Origin: G963662655 sp963665015
GTDB lineage: Bacteria; Cloacimonadota; Cloacimonadia; Cloacimonadales; JAIOQZ01
Reading direction: 5' to 3'
NCBI GenBank assembly: GCA_963665015.2
Contig: CAXXSY010000003.1
Span: 1,178,001 to 1,242,000, forward strand
DNA: 64,000 nt
This document shows, piece after piece, positions 1 through 7,979 of the stretch (position 1 is its first letter; each line of letters opens with the position of its first letter). The position numbers were made by a program, and so were the translations under genes. The notes beneath the pieces were generated by a model. The model was not told where the DNA came from. It saw nothing but the letters and a program-made list of their open reading frames with translations, and ran no database searches.

Positions 1-1106
1 TTATCGCCCAGCGCGAAGATGTCGTAATTATAAACCAGCGTTCCCGGGTAGAAGCCCTTTTTCACGCGGAAGTCACGGTAGGTTATCGCGGATTCGAGTT
101 GCGCTTCGTCCATACCAATCGCCATGATGCGTGTCAGGTAGTTGTCCGATTCAAAATCGACGAGTCTTGGTACTTCCTGTCCATAGTATGTCGTGTCCGC
201 GCTGGTCAGAATCTGACGCGAGATATTGCCGCCGTCGTAGGCATAATACCAACGTGTCGTATCCGGGTAGTTTACCGGATCCTCCACGTAGTTGCCGTCC
301 ATATCGACTTTGTACAGTTTGTATTTAAAATTGATCGGCCCATTGGCAACATACGGGTCGTCGTCGATCATTGTAAAGACGAACCGGATACCGAGACCAA
401 CGTCCTTATAAACGATTTCCCCGGTATCTTCATCGATCGAGGAAAGCTCACCCTTGTTGGTGGAGATACCGATCGTGGGTTTGACGGAATATGTGAAGAA
501 GTGCTTGCTCACAATCTGGCTTTGCGCGCCGCGATTGTCGATACATTTCACTTCGAACTTGTACGGGACATCCGTGGCGGGTTCGTTGATATAGGTGATG
601 TAAACGGTCGAATCAACGATGACTCCGTTGCTGTCCTCGACCGCGACAGTGTCACGGATGATCTGCTGCGAGATGCTGGCGGGGAAGCGAACGGTAGCCA
701 CGGGAGCGTTTGCCCATATTGTGCTGACGGATTCGTCGCCCAAAGGATGCATCGGATCGTTCTCATTCGCGCCATCCTTGAAGTGGTAAACCCATCCTTC
801 TTCATTCAGATACTCGTATCCGTAAGTTACGACCGGCGCACCGGTGTTATCCGTAATGCGGAATGCATAACCATCGACAACGCCGTCCGGGTCAGAAGCC
901 TGCCAGCGGATGGTTTGTTGATAGAGCAACATATCGGAATACTCTCCCGCCGTATCGACAACAGACTCGTTATACGAAGTCAGTACAATGGTCGGCGGTT
1001 GGTTATTCTTGAGCGAGCCTTTCGAGTGCTCGCATGAGGTTAGTATAATAAGACCTGCAATCGTGATCAGTGCCAGAACAAACAGCTTGCTGGTTATACC
1101 ACGCAT
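1..1106 (-). CDS. Putative lipoprotein with Ig/FN3-like repeats, C-terminus outside window
   Basis: The frame is open from ATG at 1106 to the window edge (about 368 codons seen), so the 3' end is missing. The start has GGAGG at 1111-1115, 4 nt upstream. The N-terminus reads MRGITSKLFVLALITI then LILTSC, a signal peptide with a lipobox whose Cys (about residue 25) would be lipidated. The mature part has beta-sandwich-like segments with phrases such as WQASDPDGVVDGYAFRI and YKFEVKCIDNRGA, typical of Ig/FN3-type domains in surface lipoproteins. I do not recognise an enzymatic domain. It is transcribed away from folD's end, probably from its own promoter (1138-1166). The lipoprotein nature is seen; a cell-envelope role is inferred. 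Confidence 0.75.
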   Translation of the reverse strand, partial: MRGITSKLFVLALITIAGLIILTSCEHSKGSLKNNQPPTIVLTSYNESVVDTAGEYSDMLLYQQTIRWQASDPDGVVDGYAFRITDNTGAPVVTYGYEYLNEEGWVYHFKDGANENDPMHPLGDESVSTIWANAPVATVRFPASISQQIIRDTVAVEDSNGVIVDSTVYITYINEPATDVPYKFEVKCIDNRGAQSQIVSKHFFTYSVKPTIGISTNKGELSSIDEDTGEIVYKDVGLGIRFVFTMIDDDPYVANGPINFKYKLYKVDMDGNYVEDPVNYPDTTRWYYAYDGGNISRQILTSADTTYYGQEVPRLVDFESDNYLTRIMAIGMDEAQLESAITYRDFRVKKGFYPGTLVYNYDIFALGD

Positions 1107-1137
1107 ATTTCCTCCAATCCCCTTGTAATGTTTGTCT

Positions 1138-1166
1138 AATATCCTCTGCCGACGGTTATCCGTCAA
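1138..1166 (-). promoter_or_regulatory. Candidate sigma70-type promoter for the lipoprotein gene
   Basis: On the minus strand TTGACG (1166-1161) is followed after 17 nt by GATATT (1143-1138), 32 nt before the lipoprotein ATG. A small hairpin (GACGG-ATAA-CCGTC) overlaps the -35 region. Confidence 0.4.
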
Positions 1167-1230
1167 CAAAAAATCCGTGTTTCCCCACATTTTTTCTTTA
1201 TCCATTCTTCAATCCACGCTTCGAAAACCT

Positions 1231-2088
1231 TTACGCCTTCACGAATGCGGCATCGACAACGTTCGCGATCAAACGTGCGGTCGTGACCGTGCCAACACCC
1301 TTTGGAACCGGTGTTATCATGGACGCAACCTCGCTTGTGCCAGTGAAATCGACATCTCCGGTATAGCGTGTATTGCCCTCTGCATCCGTCACCTCGTTCA
1401 CACCCACATCAATGACGACAGCGCCCTTTTTGACCATCCCCGGCTTCACGAACTCCGCAACGCCAATCGCCGCGATCAGGATGTCCGCCTCACGGGTGAT
1501 CTTTGTCAGATCGTTCGTCCGGCTATGACAGACCGTCACCGTCGCGTTGGCGAAATCACGTTTGCGAAGCAGCAGAAGCGCAAGCGGTTTCCCGACGATA
1601 TCGCTTCTGCCCAGAACCACGACGTGCTTTCCCCGAACCGGGATTTCGTAGAACTTCAGCATGTCCATCACCGCGGCCGGCGTGCACGGGATAAAACCCT
1701 CGCGGTCCAGCAGCAGATTGCCCAGGTTAAGCGGGTGGAACGCATCGACATCTTTCTCCGGCGCGATCGCGATCGATATCGCCATGTCGTCGATGTGATC
1801 CGGCAGCGGTTTCTGCACCATGATGCCGTGGACATCGGGATCGTGGTTCAGACCGTCGATGATCGAAAGCAGCTCGTTTTGGGTCATGCTCGCGTCCTTG
1901 CGCAAGACGTTCACCTCGACGCCCGTTTTCGCGCCCTTCTGCTCGATGTTCTGCACGTAGTAAAGCGCGGCAGGATCGTCGCCGAGGATTACAACCGTCA
2001 GGCGAGGCTTCAACCGATGGTTCTCGATCTTCGCCTTTGCTTCGGCATAAATCCGTTTCGCTACCGGAAATCCCTTCAGAATCTCCAT
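1231..2088 (-). CDS. folD: FolD methylenetetrahydrofolate dehydrogenase/cyclohydrolase, divergent active site
   Basis: FolD interconverts 5,10-methylene-, methenyl- and 10-formyl-tetrahydrofolate in cytosolic C1 metabolism. The 285-aa length is normal. Family signatures seen: GIMVQKPLPDH, KDVDAFHPLNLG, PCTPAAV, the NAD(P)-site VVVLGRSDIVGKPLA, and ADILIAAIG. Start: ATG 2088 is preferred (AGGAG 11 nt upstream, just after the ymdB stop at 2090) over GTG 2100, which would overlap ymdB. Odd: where most FolDs have YVxxK, whose Lys is catalytic, this protein reads YYVQNIEQKG, so Ile or Asn occupies the Lys position. The substrate Gln (VQKPLP) and the DVD Asp remain. It is last in rny-ymdB-folD. The family call is sure; full bifunctionality is doubtful. 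Confidence 0.9.
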   Translation of the reverse strand: MEILKGFPVAKRIYAEAKAKIENHRLKPRLTVVILGDDPAALYYVQNIEQKGAKTGVEVNVLRKDASMTQNELLSIIDGLNHDPDVHGIMVQKPLPDHIDDMAISIAIAPEKDVDAFHPLNLGNLLLDREGFIPCTPAAVMDMLKFYEIPVRGKHVVVLGRSDIVGKPLALLLLRKRDFANATVTVCHSRTNDLTKITREADILIAAIGVAEFVKPGMVKKGAVVIDVGVNEVTDAEGNTRYTGDVDFTGTSEVASMITPVPKGVGTVTTARLIANVVDAAFVKA

Positions 2089-2089
2089 T

Positions 2090-2869
2090 CTAATGCACAC
2101 TCCTTCGGACGCGCTCGATCGAGACCGCCCTGCCGGTTGCTTCGTCGATCTCGAAGACGACCGCGTTGATCATCAGTCCCGATTCCGCAACCTCGTACTG
2201 CACAGGCATGCCCGTGCGCATCTTTTCGAGGATGATCTCCTTCTTGACGCCGATGACCGAGTCGTGCGGCCCCGTCATGCCCACATCGGTGATGTAGGCG
2301 GTTCCGCCGGGCAGAATCTCTTCGTCCGCCGTCTGGATATGCGTGTGGGTGCCGACCAGAGCTTGAATCTCCCCGTCGTAGCACAGTCCCATCGCGCGTT
2401 TCTCGGCCGTAGATTCGGCGTGGAAATCGACCACGATAATATCCGATTCTCGTTGAAAGCCCGGTAATGCCTTGCCGAGCGACTGAATTGGTAGGTCCGC
2501 GCCCGCCATGAACGCCTGTCCAACAAGCGTCAGGACGCAGATACGAATTCCCCCCTTATCGATAATATAATGGGAACTACCTGCCGCGTCATGCGGAAAG
2601 TTGAGCGGTTTGACGATGCGCGGTTCCGACTGGATGTATTCGATCGACTGCTTGCGATCCCAGAGGTGGTTCCCGCTGGTGAAGGCGTCGATACCGATCA
2701 TGAAGAGGGGAGAGGCGGTCTTCTGCGTGACGCCTCTGCCGGACGCGAGATTCTCGCAGTTCATAAGGCTGACGTCGATACGGAATTCGTCCCGGAGCTT
2801 TTGCAGATTTTCCATGATGATTTGCCTGCCCGGTTTTCCGAAAACGTCGCCGAAAAAGAGGAATCTCAT
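2090..2869 (-). CDS. ymdB: YmdB-family metallophosphoesterase
   Basis: A 259-aa calcineurin-like phosphoesterase of the TIGR00282/YmdB family; characterised members hydrolyse 2',3'-cyclic nucleotides and are linked to RNase Y. Metal-ligand motifs are in place: FFGDVFGKPGR (Asp8), NCENLASGRG, SGNHLWD, VDFHAEST and GTHTHIQTAD. It lies 1 nt after the rny stop and abuts folD. The rny-ymdB pairing is a known conserved neighbourhood, supporting a role in RNA turnover and signalling. Cytosolic, no signal peptide. Nothing in the sequence looks damaged. Confidence 0.92.
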   Translation of the reverse strand: MRFLFFGDVFGKPGRQIIMENLQKLRDEFRIDVSLMNCENLASGRGVTQKTASPLFMIGIDAFTSGNHLWDRKQSIEYIQSEPRIVKPLNFPHDAAGSSHYIIDKGGIRICVLTLVGQAFMAGADLPIQSLGKALPGFQRESDIIVVDFHAESTAEKRAMGLCYDGEIQALVGTHTHIQTADEEILPGGTAYITDVGMTGPHDSVIGVKKEIILEKMRTGMPVQYEVAESGLMINAVVFEIDEATGRAVSIERVRRSVH

Positions 2870-2870
2870 C

Positions 2871-4442
2871 CTATTTCGCCACCGCCGTTTGACGCGTTTC
2901 CCGTATCACGACCACCTTGATCTGACCAGGGTACTGCATCTCTTTCTCGATCTTGTCCGCGATATCGGACGCGATGTAAAGAGTCTTGTTGTCATCGACA
3001 GACACCGGATCCACGATTATGCGAAGCTCGCGTCCAGCCTGGATGGCGAAGGACTTGTTCACGCCTTCGACCGTGCTGGCGATTTCCTCGAGCTTGTCCA
3101 GGCGTTGCATGTAAGATTCGAGCATCTCGCGGCGCGCGCCCGGTCTTGCTCCGGATATCGCGTCGGCGGCCTGAACCAGCGCGGCGTAGATACTGGTGGG
3201 TTCGACTTCTTCGTGATGTGCCTCGATGGCGTTGACGATCAGCTTGCTCTCGCCGTTCTTGCGGGCGATGGTCGCGCCGATGGAGGCGTGGGAGCCTTCC
3301 ACCTCGTGATCGACCGCCTTACCGATGTCGTGCAGGAATCCGGCACGACGCGCAATGTCTTGATCCAGATCCAGTTCGGCAGCCAGGATACCGGCGACCC
3401 AGGCGGCTTCGATGCTGTGTTGCAGCACGTTCTGACCGTAGCTGGTGCGGTATTGCATGCGTCCGAGCAGCTTGATGATGTTGGGCGATATATTGTGTAC
3501 GTTGACTTCGATGCAGGCCTGCTCGCCGATCTTGACGATGTTCTCGTCCATCTCTTTGCGCGTCTTTTCGAGCACTTCCTCGATGCGTCCGGGATGGATC
3601 CTGCCGTCGAGGATCAGCTTCTCCAGCGCGATGCGGGAGACTTCCCGACGAACCGGATCGAAGCACGAGAGCACCACTGCTTCCGGGGTGTCGTCAATGA
3701 TGACATCGACACCGGATGCCTGCTCGAAGGCGCGGATGTTGCGGCCTTCACGACCGATGATCCGACCCTTCATCTCGTCGCCCGGAAGCGAAACGACCGC
3801 CACTGTGGATTCGGAGACATAATCGACCGCGATCCGTTGAATCGCGTTGGCGATGTAGCCGGCGGCTTCCTTGCTGGCGTTGAGCTGCGCTTCTTCGAGA
3901 ATCTGCTTGACCTTGTTCGCGGCGTGGTTGCGTGCCTGATCGATCAACCCGTTTTCGAGTCGCTCGATTGCCTGCTCGCGCGTGAGTTGCGCGATTTCCA
4001 TCAGCTTTTCTTCTTCTTTTTCAACAAGTTTGTCGAGCTCTTTGGCGCGATCGTTCAGACGATCCTCTTTATCCTTGATCCGCTGATCGAGCTTTTCGAG
4101 GTTCTGCTCTTTCTTGTCCAGAGCGTCCAGACGCTTGTCGAGGCTGGAGAGCCTTTCGTTGTAGCGTCTCTCCATCTCGCGAAGCTCTTTGTGGCGTTCG
4201 TTGATCGCGTCTTCTTCTTTTTTCTTGATCTTGTACCATTCGTCTTTGGCTTCGAGAATGGTCGTTTTCTTGATGGTTTCGGCTTCTTTTCTCGCGTCGG
4301 AGATGATGTGATCGGCTTCGGCTTGCGAATCGACCAGTTCGCGACGGATTTTATTGCGTTTGGTGATGTATAACAGGAATACGATGAATAGTGCTGCGAC
4401 AAGACCGACGGCGAAAGATACGCCGATTGTTACCAGGTTCAT
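2871..4442 (-). CDS. rny: Ribonuclease Y
   Basis: A membrane-anchored endoribonuclease that initiates mRNA decay. The 523-aa length is typical. Order: N-terminal membrane helix (MNLVTIGVSFAVGLVAALF), a long charged coiled coil (about residues 30-190), a KH domain around 215-275 (GRIIGREGRNIRAFE), and an HD domain (HSIEAAWVAG, FLHDIGKAVDHE) at about 340-430 whose HD pair binds the catalytic metal. Start: ATG 4442, near a GAGGTAATC stretch. It follows zapA after a 285-nt gap that holds a structured RNA candidate and precedes ymdB by 1 nt. Family call is certain. Confidence 0.97.
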   Translation of the reverse strand: MNLVTIGVSFAVGLVAALFIVFLLYITKRNKIRRELVDSQAEADHIISDARKEAETIKKTTILEAKDEWYKIKKKEEDAINERHKELREMERRYNERLSSLDKRLDALDKKEQNLEKLDQRIKDKEDRLNDRAKELDKLVEKEEEKLMEIAQLTREQAIERLENGLIDQARNHAANKVKQILEEAQLNASKEAAGYIANAIQRIAVDYVSESTVAVVSLPGDEMKGRIIGREGRNIRAFEQASGVDVIIDDTPEAVVLSCFDPVRREVSRIALEKLILDGRIHPGRIEEVLEKTRKEMDENIVKIGEQACIEVNVHNISPNIIKLLGRMQYRTSYGQNVLQHSIEAAWVAGILAAELDLDQDIARRAGFLHDIGKAVDHEVEGSHASIGATIARKNGESKLIVNAIEAHHEEVEPTSIYAALVQAADAISGARPGARREMLESYMQRLDKLEEIASTVEGVNKSFAIQAGRELRIIVDPVSVDDNKTLYIASDIADKIEKEMQYPGQIKVVVIRETRQTAVAK

Positions 4443-4542
4443 TGATTACCTCGCTTTGATCTATTGACGTCTTCACGAGTGAAGAACGATAGTTGGTGTG
4501 TTGTGCGTTTACCTTCGGGTAAGCTGCACGCTATCTATAAAA

Positions 4543-4708
4543 CCCGCGATACCGTGTGAAATATTGCACGCTGAACCCCACACAAGGTGGGTATCTACCT
4601 TTCGTACTTTACGAATCCGGATCGTGTCCGGCTTGCGCGCCGCACGGGGCTCGATTCCCTCAACGTTCTTAGGTTCTTTTAGCAAGATCCCATCACGAAT
4701 ACCGCAGG
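4543..4708 (-). ncRNA. Structured RNA between zapA and rny, 6S RNA (ssrS) candidate
   Basis: The ends pair: 4708-4694 (CCTGCGGTATTCGTG) with 4556-4543 (CACGGTATCGCGGG) gives about 14 bp with one bulged C, followed by TTTT. Inside are further hairpins: CCGGA-cacga-TCCGG, TTCGTA-aag-TACGAA and CCCAC-cttgt-GTGGG. At 166 nt, a long closed rod with an interrupted middle, directly downstream of zapA, it matches the size and proteobacterial location (zapA-ssrS) of 6S RNA, which binds RNA polymerase. The stems are seen; the 6S identity is inference. It could instead be an mRNA structure controlling rny. Confidence 0.45.
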
Positions 4709-4727
4709 CAAATTACTTTTCAAGGCA

Positions 4728-5006
4728 CTACGACAGCGGATCCTCGGATACGAACGCCTTGATCATGTCGTTCAGACGGTTCATTTCTTCCGCGAGCGCG
4801 CTGTTCATGTCACGCTCCTGGAAGTACTTTTCGGTGATGATCAAGGCTGCGAAGAGGATCAGATTCGTGTGGTCGGTGAATTCGACTTTCGATTGGAGTT
4901 CTTCGAGCTGCGCGTTCAGGAAGTCTGCGTATTCCTGCACTTTCGCCGGGTTGTCGCCCCGGATGCGAAGCTTTCGTCCGAATAACTCTATGTCGATAGG
5001 CTGCAT
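4728..5006 (-). CDS. zapA: Cell division protein ZapA
   Basis: A 92-aa ZapA-family protein that binds and bundles FtsZ at the Z-ring. The N-terminal ZapA beta-part is clear (MQPIDIELFGRKLRIRGDNP), followed by the helical dimerisation part (EYADFLNAQLEELQSKV; LILFAALIITEKYFQERD). Length and layout match the family. It starts 4 nt after the coiled-coil gene at 5011-5331, so the two are probably translated together. A structured RNA candidate follows in the same direction. Cytosolic. Confidence 0.88.
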   Translation of the reverse strand: MQPIDIELFGRKLRIRGDNPAKVQEYADFLNAQLEELQSKVEFTDHTNLILFAALIITEKYFQERDMNSALAEEMNRLNDMIKAFVSEDPLS

Positions 5007-5010
5007 GGCA

Positions 5011-5331
5011 TTACAAATCTTCGATCTGGCTCAGAATGCTGTCGATGCGCCCGGCGGCGTCCTTCGTCGTCGTTTCGTAGGAATCGAGTTTCTCCTTCAT
5101 CGTTTCGATCTCGATCTGAAGGCGAAGGTTCTCTTCCTCGCGGTCGTTGCACACCTGGGTCAGTTCTCGGAGCTGTGTTTCAAACCCCTGAATGACCTTG
5201 TTTCTGTCTGCCAGTGTATTCTCCAGCTCGCGGTTTTGTTCCGCGACCTTTGCGTTTTTTTCTTTCAATTCCTGATATTTATTGATCAGTGCCTGAATTT
5301 TTCCCTCAAGCTGATTGATCGGCTGATTCAT
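5011..5331 (-). CDS. Small coiled-coil protein, ZapB-like
   Basis: A 106-aa protein made almost wholly of heptad-rich helix (GKIQALINKYQELKEKN, NRELENTLADRNKVI, ENLRLQIEIETMKEKL), without membrane segment or catalytic motif. Position between pheT (stop 5335) and zapA (start 5006), with 3-4 nt spacers, is the context in which ZapB-like or Z-ring-associated coiled coils are found. The functional link to ZapA is inferred from synteny and coiled-coil character; sequence alone cannot separate it from other short coiled coils. Confidence 0.6.
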   Translation of the reverse strand: MNQPINQLEGKIQALINKYQELKEKNAKVAEQNRELENTLADRNKVIQGFETQLRELTQVCNDREEENLRLQIEIETMKEKLDSYETTTKDAAGRIDSILSQIEDL

Positions 5332-5334
5332 GGA

Positions 5335-7956
5335 TTACCTCATTTCAATATTGAATTTCTGTTCGAGTCTGGATACAATCTTCGAGAATATTTTATTTAC
5401 CGTATCGTCCGTCAAGGTTTTTGTGGGCGATTGGAAGCTCAGCTTGAACGCCAGGCTGCGATAACCTTCCTTAACCTGTTTTCCGGTAAACATATCGAAC
5501 AAGCTCACTTCGCGGATGATCTGTCTGTTCACCTGCTGAATCTCATCGACAATCTCCTCCACGGAGAATTTTCCGTGAATCAGGATGGAGAGGTCGCGGT
5601 AGGTCGCTGGGAAGCGCGAGATTTCGGTAAACTCGATGCGGTGTTCGTCCCAGTGTTTCAGTAGTGTGTCGATTCGTATCTCGAAAACGTATATCTCGGC
5701 GTCGAGATCGTACTTCTTCGCGATCATGGGGTCGAGCTTTCCGAACCACCCGGCTTCTTCCTTTCCGATCAGGATGTCGGCGGATTGTCCCTTCATCATG
5801 TAGGGCTGTCCGGACTCACGGACGTTTGGGGTGCCCAGTCCGGCAGCGAAAACGAGTTCCTCGATGACGCCCTTGACGTCGAAGAAATCGAGGTTTTCGG
5901 GCTTGGTTTTCCAGTAGCCCGGTTCGCGGACGCCGGTCATCAGGCCGCACACCCAGGTCTCTTCGCGTGCCAGTTTCTCGTCCTTGCGGAAATAGACTTT
6001 GTTCAGCTCGAAGAGCTTCAGGTCGTGCTGTCCGTGGTTGATGTTGTGCAGCGCGTTCTGGAGCAGGTTGGGCAGCAGCGTCGTCTGCATGTTCGAGAAG
6101 CGCACGCCGATGGGATTCATGATGACGGCTGTTTCGCGTCGCTTGTCGTCTTCGGCGATATCGAGTCTGTCGAGGTCCTCGGGGTCGGCGAAGGGCCAGT
6201 TGACCGCTTCGAAGAATCCGCGATCGACCAGAAAATCCTCGATCCGGCGACGCAGGTAGAAGAGGTCGCGGTTCTGGATGTTCTGCAGGACGGCGCGTGT
6301 GCCGACATTGTTGTATCCCCAGATGCGGATGATCTCTTCGATCAGGTCCGCCTCGCGTGTAATGTCTTTACGGTAGTGCGGGATGCGGAAATAGAGGGTG
6401 TCGCCCTCTTCGCGTACTTTCAAAATGTTGAGCGATTCCAGGATATCGACGATCTTGTTGGTCGGGATCTCGACATCGAGGAATTCGCGCGTCCTTTGGG
6501 GACGTAATGCGACCACGGTCGGCATTAGCGGATGCGGATAGGAATCCAGCACGCCGTCGTAGAGCGTACCGCCGGCGGTTTGAAGAATCAGTTGCACGGC
6601 GCGGTCGCTGGCGAGAATGGCGTTCTCGTCGGAGATATCGCGTTCGAAGCGATAGGACGAGTCGGTGTTGATCTTGAGCCGGGTCGAAGTCTTGCGCACG
6701 GACGAGTAGAGGAAGTTCGCCGCCTCGATCACGATGTCGGTGGTGGTGTCGTCGATCTGCGAATTCATGCCGCCGATGACGCCCGCGAGCGCGATGGGTT
6801 TCTTCGCGTCGCAGATGACCAGGTCGTCGGATGTCAGCGTGTGCTTTTCTTCGTCCAGTGCCTGGAAAGGTTCGCCTTCCTTCGCGGTGCGTACGATAAT
6901 CTTGTGACCCTCGATCTGCCGGTAGTCGAACGCGTGCAGCGGGTGGCCGAACTCCATCATGACGTAGTTGGTGACATCGACGATGTTGTTGATCGGGCGC
7001 AATCCCACGGAGACGAGGTGCTTCCTGAGCCAGTCGGGCGATTCCTTCACGGTGATGCCCTTGATGAATCTCGCCGTGTAGCGCGGACACTTCTTCGGTG
7101 CTTTGTTCTGAAGCTCCAGGACTTCCTGGATGCTCTGCCAGACCTCCTGCACAGAGCCGAAGGGCTTGAATTCGAGCATCAGTTTTTCGAGGATGTGCTT
7201 CCCGATCTTGTTGACCTTGAGCAGGCTCTTGAGCGTGTCGAAGCCGTATTTCTCGCGGTATTCGAGGATGGTGTCGGCGCGCTTGGGCCCGATGTCGGAG
7301 ATGGTCAGCAGCTCGTCGCGGGTGACGGTGCGCAGGTCGAACTTCGGCACGTAGTCGTGGTGATAGACCTTCGACGCGCTGAGCGGCATTTCGGGTAGCT
7401 TCACCGGCAGGTTCAGGATTGCTGCCAGATCACGCGCGACGCCGATCATGCCCAGAAGGTCGGATCGATTGGGCGTGATCTCGACATCGTAAACGATGTC
7501 GCGCAGGCCCAGGTATTCCGGAAGGCTCATGCCGAGTGGTGCGTCCTCGGGCAGTTCCATGATGCCGTCATGGTTGTCGGAGAGCCCCATCTCGCGTTCG
7601 GAGCAGATCATGCCGAACGATTCCACGCCGCGGATTTTTGCCTTTTTGAGCTTGATTTCGCCGAGCGTGGTCCCGACGGGCGCGAACGCGATAATCTGTC
7701 CTTCGCGCGTGTTGGGCGCGCCACAGATTACCTGGAAATCCGCTGTGCCGTCGTTCACGGTGCAGAGCGAGAGCTTGTCCGCGTTGGGGTGCTTTCCGCG
7801 CGTCACGATTTTGCCGACCACGACATCCTTGAGTTCGTCGCCGAGAAAGACCATGTCTTCTACTTCGATCCCCGCGAAGGTCAACTTGTCCTTCAGCTCT
7901 TCGGGACTCAGCGTCAGATCGATGTATTGCTTCAACCAGTTATAGCTGATTTTCAT
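5335..7956 (-). CDS. pheT: Phenylalanyl-tRNA synthetase beta chain with inserted helix-hairpin-helix domain
   Basis: The 873-aa beta subunit of the (alpha-beta)2 enzyme that charges tRNA-Phe. Start is ATG 7956 (MKISYNWLKQYIDL); the frame stays open upstream into pheS but that part is an antisense-like extension. Domains: B1 and EMAP/tRNA-binding fold (about 40-150), B3/4 (about 285-400; CPRYTARFIKGI, FGHPLHAFD), B5 (about 410-490), and C-terminal FDX-ACB anticodon-binding domain (ISRFPATYRDLSILI). Unusual: residues about 203-265, just before B3/4, form a ComEA-like helix-hairpin-helix pair (ELLTISDIGPKRADTILEYR then LLKVNKIGKHILEKL) plus a linker absent from ordinary PheT (about 790-810 aa). 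It follows pheS by 23 nt. Confidence 0.96.
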   Translation of the reverse strand: MKISYNWLKQYIDLTLSPEELKDKLTFAGIEVEDMVFLGDELKDVVVGKIVTRGKHPNADKLSLCTVNDGTADFQVICGAPNTREGQIIAFAPVGTTLGEIKLKKAKIRGVESFGMICSEREMGLSDNHDGIMELPEDAPLGMSLPEYLGLRDIVYDVEITPNRSDLLGMIGVARDLAAILNLPVKLPEMPLSASKVYHHDYVPKFDLRTVTRDELLTISDIGPKRADTILEYREKYGFDTLKSLLKVNKIGKHILEKLMLEFKPFGSVQEVWQSIQEVLELQNKAPKKCPRYTARFIKGITVKESPDWLRKHLVSVGLRPINNIVDVTNYVMMEFGHPLHAFDYRQIEGHKIIVRTAKEGEPFQALDEEKHTLTSDDLVICDAKKPIALAGVIGGMNSQIDDTTTDIVIEAANFLYSSVRKTSTRLKINTDSSYRFERDISDENAILASDRAVQLILQTAGGTLYDGVLDSYPHPLMPTVVALRPQRTREFLDVEIPTNKIVDILESLNILKVREEGDTLYFRIPHYRKDITREADLIEEIIRIWGYNNVGTRAVLQNIQNRDLFYLRRRIEDFLVDRGFFEAVNWPFADPEDLDRLDIAEDDKRRETAVIMNPIGVRFSNMQTTLLPNLLQNALHNINHGQHDLKLFELNKVYFRKDEKLAREETWVCGLMTGVREPGYWKTKPENLDFFDVKGVIEELVFAAGLGTPNVRESGQPYMMKGQSADILIGKEEAGWFGKLDPMIAKKYDLDAEIYVFEIRIDTLLKHWDEHRIEFTEISRFPATYRDLSILIHGKFSVEEIVDEIQQVNRQIIREVSLFDMFTGKQVKEGYRSLAFKLSFQSPTKTLTDDTVNKIFSKIVSRLEQKFNIEMR

Positions 7957-7979
7957 AAAAATTCCGTTTGCTGGAAAGG

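Noticed and set aside
2601..4373. A 590-codon plus-strand frame opposite rny
   Set aside because: Shadow of RNase Y; low-complexity Phe/Leu runs reflect the antisense of the coiled coil.
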